NCBI GenBank assembly: GCA_002309475.1
Contig: DBXJ01000034.1
Coordinates: 1-64,000 of the forward strand
Reading direction: 5' to 3'
From: Bacteroidales bacterium UBA1215
GTDB taxonomy: Bacteria > Bacteroidota > Bacteroidia > Bacteroidales > WCHB1-69
DNA: 64,000 nt
Shown: positions 17,128 through 26,397 of the stretch, piece after piece
How the letters are laid out: each line of letters opens with the position of its first letter
How positions within the stretch are numbered: position 1 is the first letter of the stretch
The notes under the pieces: generated by a model
Seen by the model: only the letters and a program-made list of their open reading frames with translations
The model's database searches: none
Told to the model about the DNA's origin: nothing
Made by a program: the position numbers and the translations under genes

Positions 17128-18174
17128 TTAATTTTGATGATTTTCCACTGTTTCGGTTCGGGTGGTTTCATGAGTAAAAGAAATAACTACCAAGGATAAC
17201 AATCCCATCATAAGATACATGGCTGATTCTACTGCCCATATCACCCAACCAACTGCCAAACCGACTTCAGCACCCATACCATACAATGCCAACACCATTG
17301 ACACCAACAAAGGATATGCTCCCAAACCGCCTTGTGCGACTATAAAACCGAGCGTTCCTATTACCACACAAGACAGTGATGCCAATGCCACCCTTACTCC
17401 CAGTGTGCTTACCAATTCAGGAAAAGCAAATGTAGCTACAAAAAACATAAAATAATAGCATACCCAAATGCTTAGCGAATATACAATAAAACGAACAGGA
17501 TGCTTGGTATTTTTTATCGAAATCAATCCTTCCCAAAATCCTAATAAAACTTGTTTTATTTTTTGTACTATCTTAAATTGTAATATCCACTTTCTAAAAA
17601 TATATATCAACACGATTATCAATATCAAACCGGCTATGACAATATATTTGGTGACACCGGAAAGCATATTAACAATATTGTCTGCGACATGATTTTCAAC
17701 AAAGATAGTCGTCAATCGGTCGGATTCCAAAATAAAGGCTGCAACGAAAACCAATCCACAGATAAGCACATCCAAAACCCGTTCGGTGACTACCGTTCCG
17801 AATGACTTTTGGAAGGGTACATGCTCGTATTTTTGCAATATGGTGCATCGCAAAATTTCTCCCAAACGCGGAATGGCAAGGTTGGCCAAATAGCCGATCA
17901 TTACAGAATGATAGGCCATAGTGGATTTTACATGATAGTTCATCGGCTCCAACATGATTACAGAACGTCTGCCACGAAGCCAAACACTCAAAATCCCTAT
18001 CAATGCACACAAAACAAGAAAAATCCAACCATTACCACTGAAAGCATTTCTTGCATTTATCCACAATTGTGAACGATCTTCAGGTGTTAAATCTTTGAGT
18101 GACAACCACACAAAAAAGAATCCCAAAGCAAGAAATATAATCAGTTTGACAATATCTTTTAAATACTTTTTCAT
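17128..18174 (-). CDS. Flippase-like membrane protein (LPG synthase TM / UPF0104 family)
   Basis: The start at ATG 18174 (MKKYLKDIVKL) is preferred because the promoter box at 18191-18198 lies between it and the upstream ATG 18222. The 348-residue protein has seven to eight membrane spans and the family pattern: GWIFLVLCALIGILSVWLRGRRS, AYHSVMIGYLANLAIPRLGE(I)LRC near residue 90, and GTVVTERVLDVL. Members include the membrane part of lysylphosphatidylglycerol synthases and putative lipid or glycolipid flippases. No tRNA-dependent transferase domain is present. It heads an operon with rfaE2 and mnmD. Confidence 0.87.
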   Translation of the reverse strand: MKKYLKDIVKLIIFLALGFFFVWLSLKDLTPEDRSQLWINARNAFSGNGWIFLVLCALIGILSVWLRGRRSVIMLEPMNYHVKSTMAYHSVMIGYLANLAIPRLGEILRCTILQKYEHVPFQKSFGTVVTERVLDVLICGLVFVAAFILESDRLTTIFVENHVADNIVNMLSGVTKYIVIAGLILIIVLIYIFRKWILQFKIVQKIKQVLLGFWEGLISIKNTKHPVRFIVYSLSIWVCYYFMFFVATFAFPELVSTLGVRVALASLSCVVIGTLGFIVAQGGLGAYPLLVSMVLALYGMGAEVGLAVGWVIWAVESAMYLMMGLLSLVVISFTHETTRTETVENHQN

Positions 18175-18190
18175 TCTTGACAATAAAATG

Positions 18191-18198
18191 CAAAGATA
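18191..18198 (-). promoter_or_regulatory. -7 box deciding the flippase gene start
   Basis: Minus-strand TATCTTTG. It ends 16 bases before ATG 18174 and lies downstream of the alternative ATG 18222, which therefore would not be in the transcript. Confidence 0.65.
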
Positions 18199-18271
18199 GC
18201 ACTTTTTACTGACATTTTCCATTTTTGCAAGCGGTCAACTTTTTCTTCGCTTTTTTATCGGTTAAAAATGC

Positions 18272-18279
18272 TATCTTTG
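18272..18279 (+). promoter_or_regulatory. -7 box for the nucleoside-recognition protein operon
   Basis: TATCTTTG, 57 bases before the TTG start at 18337. A nine-codon frame MLIFGGKIT begins at 18283, close to the predicted transcription start. Confidence 0.6.
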
Positions 18280-18336
18280 CACATGTTGATTTTCGGCGGG
18301 AAAATTACGTAAAATACTGTCAATAAACAATTTAAT

Positions 18337-19353
18337 TTGAAAAATATAAAAGAATTTTTTACATATTGTTTCAAAAAAACCGGGAAATCAATTTGGAATT
18401 TACTCAAATTGATGATTCCTGTTTCTATTATTATTCATTGCATTCAGTTAGCAGGCATATTACCCTATTTAAGCAATATCCTATCACCGATTATGAAAGT
18501 GGTGAATTTGCCCGTTGAAACGGCATTAGTCTGGGTGACAGCCATGGTGGTGAATATTTACGGAGGATTGTTATCGTTGTTTTCTATTTATTCCTCTTTG
18601 GCAGAGCCGCTTACCGTGGCACAAATGACAACTTTGCTAACAATGATTCTTATTGCTCATACATTTCCGATTGAATTAGGCATTGCCAACAAAACCGGCA
18701 TAAAAGTCTGGGTGATGTTTCTGATTCGTTTTGGGTGCGGAATTATTGCAGGCATATTTTTAGCTTGGTTTTACAAGGCTACCAACTGGTGCCAAACGCC
18801 TGTAACTATTGCCAATACCTTTAGTGCCGACACGCCAACTTGGAGCAGTTGGGCACTTCACGAATTGAAAAATTACGGCATGATTGCCTGCATTATTTTT
18901 ACTTTGGTAACAATCATTCACCTATTGGAAGTTACCGGTGCCATCAACTGGCTCAACAAGTTGATTTTACCGGCCTTGCAATGGTTAGGAATTAGCAGCA
19001 CCATGCTCCCGCTCACAGTGGCAGGACTTTCACTCGGCATTGCCTATGGCGGTGGATTGATTATAGAAGAAGGCAAACGTCCGGATGTAAAAGCAAAAGA
19101 TATTTTTTATGCCATGACACTCATGGGAGTGTTCCACTCCATTTTTGAAGACACTATTTTAATGCTTTCTATGGGTGGACATTGGTCAGGAATTATTGTC
19201 TTTAGAATGCTGTTCGCTTTTTTGGTCACCTACATCATCATGCGATGGTGCAACTCGCAAAACGATGAAACATTCGACCGGAGAGTGATGACGAAAAGTT
19301 ATAGAAAACACAAACAAACTATTTTAACACAACAAATCAATAAAAATAATTGA
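18337..19353 (+). CDS. Nucleoside recognition (Gate) domain membrane protein
   Basis: A 338-residue polytopic protein with two related halves: MIPVSIIIHCIQLAGILPYLSNILSPIMKVVNLP in the first and VTIIHLLEVTGAINWLNKLILPALQWLGIS in the second (each quoted region is positions about 26-59 and 188-217). This matches the Gate/nucleoside-recognition family found in spore maturation proteins and nucleoside or ferrous-iron carriers. The substrate is not evident. The start is TTG 18337: an in-frame stop at 18310 and the absence of any ATG before the first span leave no better choice. The MurU-like gene follows directly with only 2 bp between. Confidence 0.8.
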   Translation: MKNIKEFFTYCFKKTGKSIWNLLKLMIPVSIIIHCIQLAGILPYLSNILSPIMKVVNLPVETALVWVTAMVVNIYGGLLSLFSIYSSLAEPLTVAQMTTLLTMILIAHTFPIELGIANKTGIKVWVMFLIRFGCGIIAGIFLAWFYKATNWCQTPVTIANTFSADTPTWSSWALHELKNYGMIACIIFTLVTIIHLLEVTGAINWLNKLILPALQWLGISSTMLPLTVAGLSLGIAYGGGLIIEEGKRPDVKAKDIFYAMTLMGVFHSIFEDTILMLSMGGHWSGIIVFRMLFAFLVTYIIMRWCNSQNDETFDRRVMTKSYRKHKQTILTQQINKNN

Positions 19354-19355
19354 CA

Positions 19356-20084
19356 ATGAAAGCAATGATATTGGCAGCCGGATTGGGTTCACGACTCAAA
19401 GAAATGACACAACACTGCCCGAAGGCATTGGTAGAAGCAGGTGGAATTACATTGTTGGAACGCTGCATTGAAAAACTGAAAAGCTATCAAGTGAATGATT
19501 TTGTTATCAACATACACCACTTTGGAGAACAAATTATACAATTTGTAGAACAAAAACACTATTTTAATGTCAACATACAATTTTCTGACGAAAGGACATT
19601 GTTGCTGGACACAGGTGGCGGCATTAAACACGCAAGAAAATTCTTAGACAACGGAGAACCATTTATTGTCCACAATGTAGATATTATCAGTGACTTGGAT
19701 ATTAGAAAAATGTATGATTTTCATTGTCAACAGCAGGCTTTGGCAACTTTGGCGGTAAGAGAACGAATTACCCAACGTTTTTTCCTATTTGACAGCAACA
19801 ATCAACTATGTGGCAAAGTCAATTTGAATACCAACGAAAGATTGATAGTGAAAAACAAGGAAGATAAAAATCTAAAACCATTGGCATTTAGTGGCATACA
19901 TATTATTTCTCCAAAGATATTCTCACTATTTCCGACAGAAGAAAAGTTTTCCATCACTGCCTTTTATGAACAGATTGCGGAAAAAGAAAAAATCCTCGCC
20001 TACCAACATCAAGAAGGAATGTGGATGGATATGGGGAAAATTGAAGATTTCCAAAAATTAGAACAAATGATAAAAAAGCAATAA
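19356..20084 (+). CDS. MurU-like sugar-1-phosphate nucleotidyltransferase
   Basis: The 242-residue protein has the NTP-transferase signature MILAAGLGSRLKEMTQHCPKAL at its start (quoted core AAGLGSRLKEMTQ), then INIHHFGEQI, LLDTGGGI, VHNVDIISDLD (metal-binding Asp) and WMDMGKIEDF. This pattern is that of MurNAc-1-phosphate uridylyltransferase (MurU) and HddC-type enzymes rather than RmlA. MurU salvages cell-wall MurNAc to UDP-MurNAc. Without the kinase partner AmgK in view the substrate stays uncertain. ATG 19356 gives the family start MKAMILAAG. Confidence 0.82.
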   Translation: MKAMILAAGLGSRLKEMTQHCPKALVEAGGITLLERCIEKLKSYQVNDFVINIHHFGEQIIQFVEQKHYFNVNIQFSDERTLLLDTGGGIKHARKFLDNGEPFIVHNVDIISDLDIRKMYDFHCQQQALATLAVRERITQRFFLFDSNNQLCGKVNLNTNERLIVKNKEDKNLKPLAFSGIHIISPKIFSLFPTEEKFSITAFYEQIAEKEKILAYQHQEGMWMDMGKIEDFQKLEQMIKKQ

Positions 20085-20139
20085 AACCAATTATCATAAT
20101 TTAATCTATTACAAACTATAAATGAAAAAACATTTTTAG

Positions 20140-20147
20140 TACTTTTG
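20140..20147 (+). promoter_or_regulatory. -7 box for miaB
   Basis: TACTTTTG, ending 21 bases before ATG 20169. Confidence 0.6.
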
Positions 20148-20168
20148 CAAAAATAATATTCACGCCAA

Positions 20169-21467
20169 ATGGGGAAAGGAAAATTATATATAGAAACCTA
20201 CGGATGCCAAATGAATTTTGCTGACAGTGAGGTTGTTGCGGCAATTCTATCACCGGAATACGACATAGTGGACAATGTAAAAGATGCCGATGTAATATTG
20301 GTGAATACTTGCTCGATTCGTGACAATGCAGAGCAAAGAGTCTTCAACCGCTTGAATGAATTGACGAATTTGAAAAATAAGAAAAAACATTTGCAAATCG
20401 GCATATTAGGATGTATGGCGGAGCGATTGAAAGACGACCTTTTTCAAAAATCGAACGTAGATTTGATTGTCGGTCCGGATGCATACCGCATGTTGCCTGA
20501 AATATTGAAAAGTGAAATTTCTCCTATAGATGTTCAACTTTCCCAAACGGAAACCTACAAAGAAATTATTCCGTTTAAATACGAAGGCAATGGTGTATCT
20601 GCCTTTGTCTCCATTATGCGTGGCTGCAATAATTTTTGTTCCTACTGCGTAGTACCTTATACCCGCGGACGTGAAAGAAGTCGTGAAATAGACAGCATCC
20701 TCAATGAAATTCAACATTTGGTCAACGATGGCTACAAAGAAGTAACTTTGTTGGGACAAAATGTCAATTCCTACCACTTTGAAGATTATAATTTTGCCAC
20801 ATTGATGCAAATAGTTGCAGAAAAATTTTCCACTACAAGAATTCGTTTTGCCACTTCACACCCCAAAGATTTGTCAGACGAATTGTTAGAGGTGATGGCC
20901 AAATACAACAACATTTGCAAAAGCATTCACTTGCCGGCACAATCCGGCAGTACAGCCATGTTGAAACGGATGAATAGAAAATATTCACGGGAAGACTACC
21001 TTAACCGTATTGCCAGCATAAAAAAACACCTACCCGATTGTGCTATCAGCACCGATTTGATAGCCGGTTTTTGCGATGAAACCGAGGAGGAATACCAAGC
21101 CACACTCTCTTTGATGAAAGAAGTCGGCTTTGATTTTGCCTACATGTTTAAATATTCCATGCGAGAAGGAACTGCCGCCCACAAACACATGCAAGACAAT
21201 ATTCCGGAAGAAATCAAAATAAAACGTTTGGAAGAAATTATTGCCTTGCAACAAGAATTGTCACACATCAGCAACAAAAAAGATGTTGGCAAAAGCATGG
21301 AAGTTTTGGTAGAAGGACCTTCTAAACGCAATAAAAATCAATATTTCGGTCGTAACAGCCAAAACAAGGTGGTGATATTTGACAAAGGCAATTGCCAGAA
21401 AGGCGATTTTGTGATGGTAAAAATTACTGCCTGCACCGCTGCCACCCTCTTGGGAGAATTGTTATAA
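20169..21467 (+). CDS. miaB: tRNA-2-methylthio-N6-dimethylallyladenosine synthase MiaB
   Basis: Radical-SAM methylthiotransferase acting on i6A37 of tRNAs that read UNN codons. The 432-residue protein has the N-terminal UPF0004 cluster domain (ETYGCQMNFADSE, VNTCSIRDNAE, GCMAERL: three Cys), the radical-SAM motif RGCNNFCSYCVVPYTRGRERSR (CxxxCxxC at about residue 153), SGSTAMLKRMNRKYSRE and DLIAGFCDETEEE, and a C-terminal TRAM domain. QMNxxDSE and the SIRDNAE context separate MiaB from MtaB and RimO. It is a single gene with its own promoter, convergent with the permease gene at its 3' end with no gap. Confidence 0.96.
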   Translation: MGKGKLYIETYGCQMNFADSEVVAAILSPEYDIVDNVKDADVILVNTCSIRDNAEQRVFNRLNELTNLKNKKKHLQIGILGCMAERLKDDLFQKSNVDLIVGPDAYRMLPEILKSEISPIDVQLSQTETYKEIIPFKYEGNGVSAFVSIMRGCNNFCSYCVVPYTRGRERSREIDSILNEIQHLVNDGYKEVTLLGQNVNSYHFEDYNFATLMQIVAEKFSTTRIRFATSHPKDLSDELLEVMAKYNNICKSIHLPAQSGSTAMLKRMNRKYSREDYLNRIASIKKHLPDCAISTDLIAGFCDETEEEYQATLSLMKEVGFDFAYMFKYSMREGTAAHKHMQDNIPEEIKIKRLEEIIALQQELSHISNKKDVGKSMEVLVEGPSKRNKNQYFGRNSQNKVVIFDKGNCQKGDFVMVKITACTAATLLGELL

Positions 21468-22685
21468 TTATTTCAATGCCACCGCATTGGTAACTTTTAC
21501 TTTCTTGGCGACTAAATAAGCCGGCAGGACTAAAAACATGAAACTGACTACCAATATTCCTACATTGATCAACAACAAGTGCAGCCATTGTACATCTATT
21601 GGCACACAAGAAACATAATAATTTTCCGGATCCAACTTAATGATAGAAAATTGTTGTTGCATAAAACAAATCAACAATCCTACACAATCGCCTATCACCA
21701 TGCCCCGTAATAAAACTTTGGCGGAAATCCATAGAAATATCTGACTTATCTGTACATTGGTGCAACCGATTGTCTTCAAAATGCCTATTGTAGGAATGTG
21801 TTCTATGGTGAAAGTTAATTGTGTGGAAATCAATGTAACTGCGGTAATAATCAATATTAACACTACCAACACCACCACATTTTGCCTTACCAAATCTATC
21901 CAGTCGAAAATTTCTTGATTTTTCTCTTTCACACTTACGGCTTCCATATCGTAATCCACTTCTTGATTGACAGCATTGGTAGTTTCGTCCAACTTGGAGA
22001 AATTGTCAATAAACACCTCCAATGCATCCACTCTGTCTGCTGCCCAACCATTGATTTTCACTAACTGCCGTATATCGCAAATAATATAAGTTTTGTCGTA
22101 AATAGCTAAACCTGTGTTGTAAATTCCTGACACGGTAAATTTTCGCATGCGGACTGTATTTTGCACAAAATACACATTGACAGCATCCCCTAACCGCAAA
22201 CCCGTCTTTTTAGAGAAAGTTTCTGAAATTAAAATTTGGTTGCTTACTTGGGCGGTATCAAACTGCAAGCAGGCACCTTCAACCATATATTGAGCAAAAA
22301 ATGTGGTATCATAATCATTGCCCACACCTCTAAAAACGGCTCCTTCGATATGTTCTTCGCCTTTTACAATACCTGCTTTGTCAATAATTGCCTGCACGTG
22401 ACTTACATGGTCAACGGCAAGAATAGCATTTCTTAATCGGGCTTCATCCACTATCGGGGTTCGCTGATAAGAATCGTTGCTTTCGTAATGATGCACCTCT
22501 ATATGACCACCCAAACCAATCACTTTGTTTTGGATTTCGTTTTGAAATCCCGTCATGATGGCAAAAGTAAGTATCAACACCACCATACACAATGCCACGC
22601 CTAATATTGCCAAACGAATGGTAGAATAAGATTTACCTTTCTGTGTTTGACTATAAAGTTTAGCTGCTATTTGGTGACTATTCAC
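21468..22685 (-). CDS. LolC/E-type ABC permease (FtsX family)
   Basis: Inner membrane permease of the lipoprotein-releasing type. The 405-residue protein has one N-terminal span (AILGVALCMVVLILTFAI), a MacB-like periplasmic domain (about 45-265) and three C-terminal spans with TFTIEHIPTIGILKTIGCTN, the FtsX coupling region. The layout is that of LolC/LolE, which free lipoproteins for transport to the outer membrane. The start is GTG 22685: the frame is closed by the preceding gene's TAA and there is no ATG before the first span. It lies 6 bp after the outer membrane protein gene. No LolD ATPase is seen nearby. Confidence 0.87.
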   Translation of the reverse strand: MNSHQIAAKLYSQTQKGKSYSTIRLAILGVALCMVVLILTFAIMTGFQNEIQNKVIGLGGHIEVHHYESNDSYQRTPIVDEARLRNAILAVDHVSHVQAIIDKAGIVKGEEHIEGAVFRGVGNDYDTTFFAQYMVEGACLQFDTAQVSNQILISETFSKKTGLRLGDAVNVYFVQNTVRMRKFTVSGIYNTGLAIYDKTYIICDIRQLVKINGWAADRVDALEVFIDNFSKLDETTNAVNQEVDYDMEAVSVKEKNQEIFDWIDLVRQNVVVLVVLILIITAVTLISTQLTFTIEHIPTIGILKTIGCTNVQISQIFLWISAKVLLRGMVIGDCVGLLICFMQQQFSIIKLDPENYYVSCVPIDVQWLHLLLINVGILVVSFMFLVLPAYLVAKKVKVTNAVALK

Positions 22686-22691
22686 TGATAT

Positions 22692-23306
22692 TTATTTTAA
22701 AAAATATGTAAATCCTGCTTTTACAACAAAACTATCCAAAATATTGTCAGGATATTTTTTATCACTAAGATTGTAAAATAGCAACAAATAAATTGCCACT
22801 CTGCCTGCCCTTTGATAATAGCCTCCTCCCAACAAAATATTGTGGGAATTGGTTCTAACTGCGTTATATCGATTGTTGGATATGGTGTACAAATCATAAT
22901 TCAGCCATTGATATTCTACATGTAAGGCTAAATAATTGAAAAAATGCGGTTCCACAAACACTCTTGCACCAAATACATGTGAAAAATCTTTAAAACCGGT
23001 GGTATTCATATATGTCAGCATATAAGTACCTCCGGCACCTACACACACCCATTTGTTGAAGTGGTAAGTAACATCCGGCGACAATTCCACATGAAAATAG
23101 GAGCCGAACTGCAATCCTGCAGTTCCTCCCACTCCAATTTTTGACAAAATAGCATTCTTCTTTTCTACTTGTTCTATATGTTGTTGCACAGCATCATCAT
23201 TAGATTGATAATGATAGTTGACATCATTATCTTCTTGTTGTGCCAAACTTATTTTCGGACACAAGAACAATCCCGACAACAACAAAAAACAGAGATATTT
23301 TTTCAT
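22692..23306 (-). CDS. Outer membrane beta-barrel protein, small
   Basis: Start at ATG 23306 gives a standard signal peptide (MKKYLCFLLLSGLFL ... ISLAQ, cleaved near residue 23). The 204-residue protein continues with a short helical linker rich in Gln and then alternating beta strands (GVGGTAGLQFGSYFHVELSP, HFNKWVCVGAGGTYML, VFVEPHFFNYLALHVEYQWL, NILLGGGYYQR) and ends in AGFTYFLK, with an aromatic near the C terminus as expected for an outer membrane barrel of about eight strands. No specific family can be named. It is followed by the LolC/E-type permease after 6 bp. Confidence 0.75.
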   Translation of the reverse strand: MKKYLCFLLLSGLFLCPKISLAQQEDNDVNYHYQSNDDAVQQHIEQVEKKNAILSKIGVGGTAGLQFGSYFHVELSPDVTYHFNKWVCVGAGGTYMLTYMNTTGFKDFSHVFGARVFVEPHFFNYLALHVEYQWLNYDLYTISNNRYNAVRTNSHNILLGGGYYQRAGRVAIYLLLFYNLSDKKYPDNILDSFVVKAGFTYFLK

Positions 23307-23315
23307 ATATAAAAC

Positions 23316-23345
23316 AATGTGAGCATTATCAACAACGCTCACATT
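23316..23345 (-). terminator. Hairpin between the carboxynorspermidine dehydrogenase and barrel protein genes
   Basis: AATGTGAGC (23316-23324) and GCTCACATT (23337-23345) are perfect 9-base complements around a 12-base loop. There is no strong T run, so this could be an attenuator or processing site rather than a full terminator between the two minus-strand genes. Confidence 0.4.
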
Positions 23346-23351
23346 TCATTT

Positions 23352-24551
23352 TTATTGCTCTACAGGGAGAGGTTGGTCAATTTGTTCATTCCATGGCAAA
23401 CCATACTGATTCAATTTTTCCATGAACGGGTCCGGATCGAATTCTTCCACATTTTTCACGCCTATGCCGCCCCATTTGCCGGTTAGAACCATCATGGCAC
23501 CTATCATTGCCGGTACACCTGTGGTATAAGAAACGGCTTGAGCACCACATTCTTTGTAAACTTCTGCATGATTGCAGTTGTTCCAAACATAGTAGGTACG
23601 GTCTTTACCGTCTTTGATACCTCTTATCTGGCAACCGATAGAAGTTTCACCTTTGTAACCTTCACCCAAGGATGCCGGCTCCGGCAAAACTGCTTTCAAA
23701 AATTGCAATGGCACTATTTCTTTTCCTTCATAAACAATTGGTTGTATGCTGGTCATACCCACCTCTTGCAAGACATTCAAAACGGTGATATATTTTTGTC
23801 CGAACGTCATCCAAAAACGAGCTCTTTTGATGGTTGGAAAATTCTTAGTCAAAGATTCCAATTCCTCATGATACAAAAGATAAGATTCTCTTTCACCGAT
23901 ATTCGGATAGGAAATTGGCTTATGAATTTCCATAGGTTCGGTAGATATCCACTTGCCGTCTTGATAGTAGCGGCCATTTTGGGTAATTTCTCTGATATTG
24001 ATTTCAGGATTGAAATTGGTAGCGAATGCTTTTCCGTGGTCACCTGCATTGCAATCCACAATATCCAAATAGTGCATTTGGTCAAAATAATGTTTGTTGG
24101 CATAAGCTGTATAAACACCTGAAACACCCGGATCGAATCCACAACCCAATACTGCCAAAATGCCTGCATCTTGGAATCTTTTTTGGAAAGCCCACTGCCA
24201 GCTATATTCAAAATGAGCTTCATCTCTTGGCTCATAATTGGCAGTATCCAAATAGTTGGTTTTGGTACGCAAACAGGCCTCCATCAAAGTTAAATCCTGA
24301 TACGGCAAAGCCACATTGATCAATAAATCAGGTTTAAATTGATTGATAAGATCAACAGTTTGTTCTACATTATCGGCATCCACTTGTGCTGTTTTTATAC
24401 GATTGCCACCGATACGTTGGGCTATTTTGTCGCATTTGGATTTTGTACGACTTGCCAACATAATTTCTTCAAAAACTTCCGGTACAGATGCACATTTATG
24501 TGCCACTACTGCACCTACTCCACCTGCACCTATAATTAAAACTCTTCCCAT
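23352..24551 (-). CDS. Carboxynorspermidine dehydrogenase (saccharopine dehydrogenase family)
   Basis: The 399-residue protein opens with the Rossmann motif VLIIGAGGVGAVVAHKCA and carries INVALPYQDL, TNYLDTANYE, LGCGFDPGVSGVYTAY, NAGDHGKAFATNFNPEINIRE and TTGVPAMIGAMM. This combination matches the carboxynorspermidine/carboxyspermidine dehydrogenase (LYS1-type) enzymes, which condense aspartate semialdehyde with a diamine and lead to spermidine in Bacteroides. The decarboxylase partner is not in the window. It has a promoter box at 24577-24584. A hairpin separates it from the downstream barrel gene. Confidence 0.88.
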   Translation of the reverse strand: MGRVLIIGAGGVGAVVAHKCASVPEVFEEIMLASRTKSKCDKIAQRIGGNRIKTAQVDADNVEQTVDLINQFKPDLLINVALPYQDLTLMEACLRTKTNYLDTANYEPRDEAHFEYSWQWAFQKRFQDAGILAVLGCGFDPGVSGVYTAYANKHYFDQMHYLDIVDCNAGDHGKAFATNFNPEINIREITQNGRYYQDGKWISTEPMEIHKPISYPNIGERESYLLYHEELESLTKNFPTIKRARFWMTFGQKYITVLNVLQEVGMTSIQPIVYEGKEIVPLQFLKAVLPEPASLGEGYKGETSIGCQIRGIKDGKDRTYYVWNNCNHAEVYKECGAQAVSYTTGVPAMIGAMMVLTGKWGGIGVKNVEEFDPDPFMEKLNQYGLPWNEQIDQPLPVEQ

Positions 24552-24576
24552 ATTTATTTTTTTTGTATATTTGCTG

Positions 24577-24584
24577 CAAAATTA
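24577..24584 (-). promoter_or_regulatory. -7 box for carboxynorspermidine dehydrogenase
   Basis: Minus-strand TAATTTTG fits TAnnTTTG and ends 25 bases before ATG 24551. Confidence 0.5.
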
Positions 24585-24766
24585 TACTTTTTCATGGAAA
24601 AAATTTCAGTCAAAGATAATTTCTATAAAAAACTTGTATTCAATGGTTTATAAGTTGTATTTTTTATTTTATACCTGTTAAAGAGAAAAATTTTTAACAA
24701 AAAAATACGAAAAATACTTACAAAAATGCCATTTTATCTACAAAATTGAATTAAAAAGAGACATAC

Positions 24767-25432
24767 ATGGAATATAATACACAAAAAGAAAAGTTGATCA
24801 ATGGCGAATATGGTCGTCATATTCAAAAGATGATTGCCTACTGTGCCGGCATTAAAAACCGAGATTTACGCAACGAACAAGCCAAAAGCATTATCCACAC
24901 AATGGCTATGTTGAATCCCGGACCAAAAGATACCGAAGATTTTTGGCACAATTTGTGGGACCAACTGTTTATCATTTCTAATTTTCAATTAGATGTTGAC
25001 AGCCCTTTTGAACGTCCTGACAAAGAAACGGTTCAAAAACGCCCGCAAATCATTCCTTATCCAAAACATCAAATTACTTTCCGTCCTTACGGCCATTTGA
25101 TGGAATCCATTATCAAAAAAGTAGCCGAAGAGGAAGGGGACGCAAAAGAAATTGTAGTGAACAATATTGCCAAACATTTAAAAAAACAATACCTCACTTG
25201 GAATAGAGATTCGGTAAGCGATGAGTTGATATTGGAACATTTGGACACACTTTCTAACGGGAAATTACACTTAAGCGGTGATTTTCAATTGCCAAGCACA
25301 CAATCTATCCTAAAAGACGCCAACGAAAAGAATATTAGCAATACAAAATCCAACAAAGCCAAGAAAAAGAAGAAGAAAAAATCCAACAAACAACAGAACA
25401 ATCCTCAAAATCAACAATTTAATACAAAATAA
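24767..25432 (+). CDS. DUF4290 family protein
   Basis: The 221-residue cytoplasmic protein matches the Bacteroidetes DUF4290 pattern: MEYNTQKEKLINGEYGRHIQKM at the start (core EYGRHIQKM), AMLNPGPKDTEDFWHNLWDQLF and the YGHLMESIIKKVAE stretch. Function is unknown. The last 35 residues are an extreme lysine, asparagine and glutamine tail (seven lysines in a row at about residue 200), probably disordered. In many relatives this gene neighbours murA; here it is followed after 1 bp by trxB. Confidence 0.85.
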   Translation: MEYNTQKEKLINGEYGRHIQKMIAYCAGIKNRDLRNEQAKSIIHTMAMLNPGPKDTEDFWHNLWDQLFIISNFQLDVDSPFERPDKETVQKRPQIIPYPKHQITFRPYGHLMESIIKKVAEEEGDAKEIVVNNIAKHLKKQYLTWNRDSVSDELILEHLDTLSNGKLHLSGDFQLPSTQSILKDANEKNISNTKSNKAKKKKKKKSNKQQNNPQNQQFNTK

Positions 25433-25433
25433 C

Positions 25434-26378
25434 ATGGAAGAAAAAACAAAATGCCTGATTATCGGTTCGGGACCTGCCGGCTATACTGCCGGTATCTACA
25501 CTTCACGTGCCAACCTGCATCCCATTCTCTACGAAGGATTGCAAGTCGGCGGACAATTGACGATCACCACAGAGGTAGAAAATTTTCCCGGATTTCCAGA
25601 AGGTGTGCAAGGAACCGACTTGATGGAACATATACGTCAACAGGCTCTAAAATTTGGCACTGACATTCGCTCCGGAATGATCACAAAAGTAGATTTTTCA
25701 CAACGTCCCTTCCACTGCACCGCTGACGACGGCACGATTATTATTGCCGACACGGTTATTGTGGCAACAGGAGCTTCTGCCCGTTGGTTAGGATTAGACT
25801 CTGAAAAAAAATTCAATGGTTATGGCGTTTCCGCCTGTGCTACTTGTGATGGTTTTTTCTATCGCGGTAAAGATGTTGCCGTGATTGGCGGAGGTGACAC
25901 GGCTGCCGAAGAAGCCACCTATTTGGCATCTTTGTGCCGAAAAGTCTATTTGGTACATCGTAGAAACGAACTCCGTGCCAGCAAAGCCATGCAACAACGT
26001 GTTTTTAATACAGAAAATATCGAAATGGTATGGGATAGCGTTCCTGTAGAAATATTGGGTGAAGAACAAAAATTCAGCAAAAATGTTACCGGATTAAAGA
26101 TAAAAAATGTCAAAACCGAGCAAGAATCCATCTTGAATATAGAAGGTGTTTTTATTGCCATCGGACATCACCCTAACACCGAAGTTTTCAACAATCAATT
26201 GGAATTAGATGCCGAAGGTTACATTCTCACCCAACCCGGCACTTCCAAGACCAATATTCCGGGAGTATTTGCCGCAGGAGACGTACAAGACAAACAATAT
26301 AAACAGGCCATTACCGCTGCTGCAGCCGGTTGCAAGGCTGCTGTTGACGCAGAACATTTTCTATTGGAAAATGCTTAA
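25434..26378 (+). CDS. trxB: Thioredoxin reductase
   Basis: FAD- and NADPH-dependent reductase of thioredoxin, 314 residues, cytoplasmic. The FAD motif IIGSGPAGYTAGIYTSRA is at residue 10, GGQLTITTEVENFPGF follows, the redox CATC lies at about residue 136 within SACATCDGFFYRGKDV, the NADPH site is VIGGGDTAAEEATYL, and FAAGDVQDKQYKQAITAAAAG closes the FAD domain. Length and motifs are standard. It shares a transcript with the DUF4290 gene and ends at a strong hairpin terminator. Confidence 0.96.
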   Translation: MEEKTKCLIIGSGPAGYTAGIYTSRANLHPILYEGLQVGGQLTITTEVENFPGFPEGVQGTDLMEHIRQQALKFGTDIRSGMITKVDFSQRPFHCTADDGTIIIADTVIVATGASARWLGLDSEKKFNGYGVSACATCDGFFYRGKDVAVIGGGDTAAEEATYLASLCRKVYLVHRRNELRASKAMQQRVFNTENIEMVWDSVPVEILGEEQKFSKNVTGLKIKNVKTEQESILNIEGVFIAIGHHPNTEVFNNQLELDAEGYILTQPGTSKTNIPGVFAAGDVQDKQYKQAITAAAAGCKAAVDAEHFLLENA

Positions 26379-26397
26379 TGACCTATTGTCAGCATCA

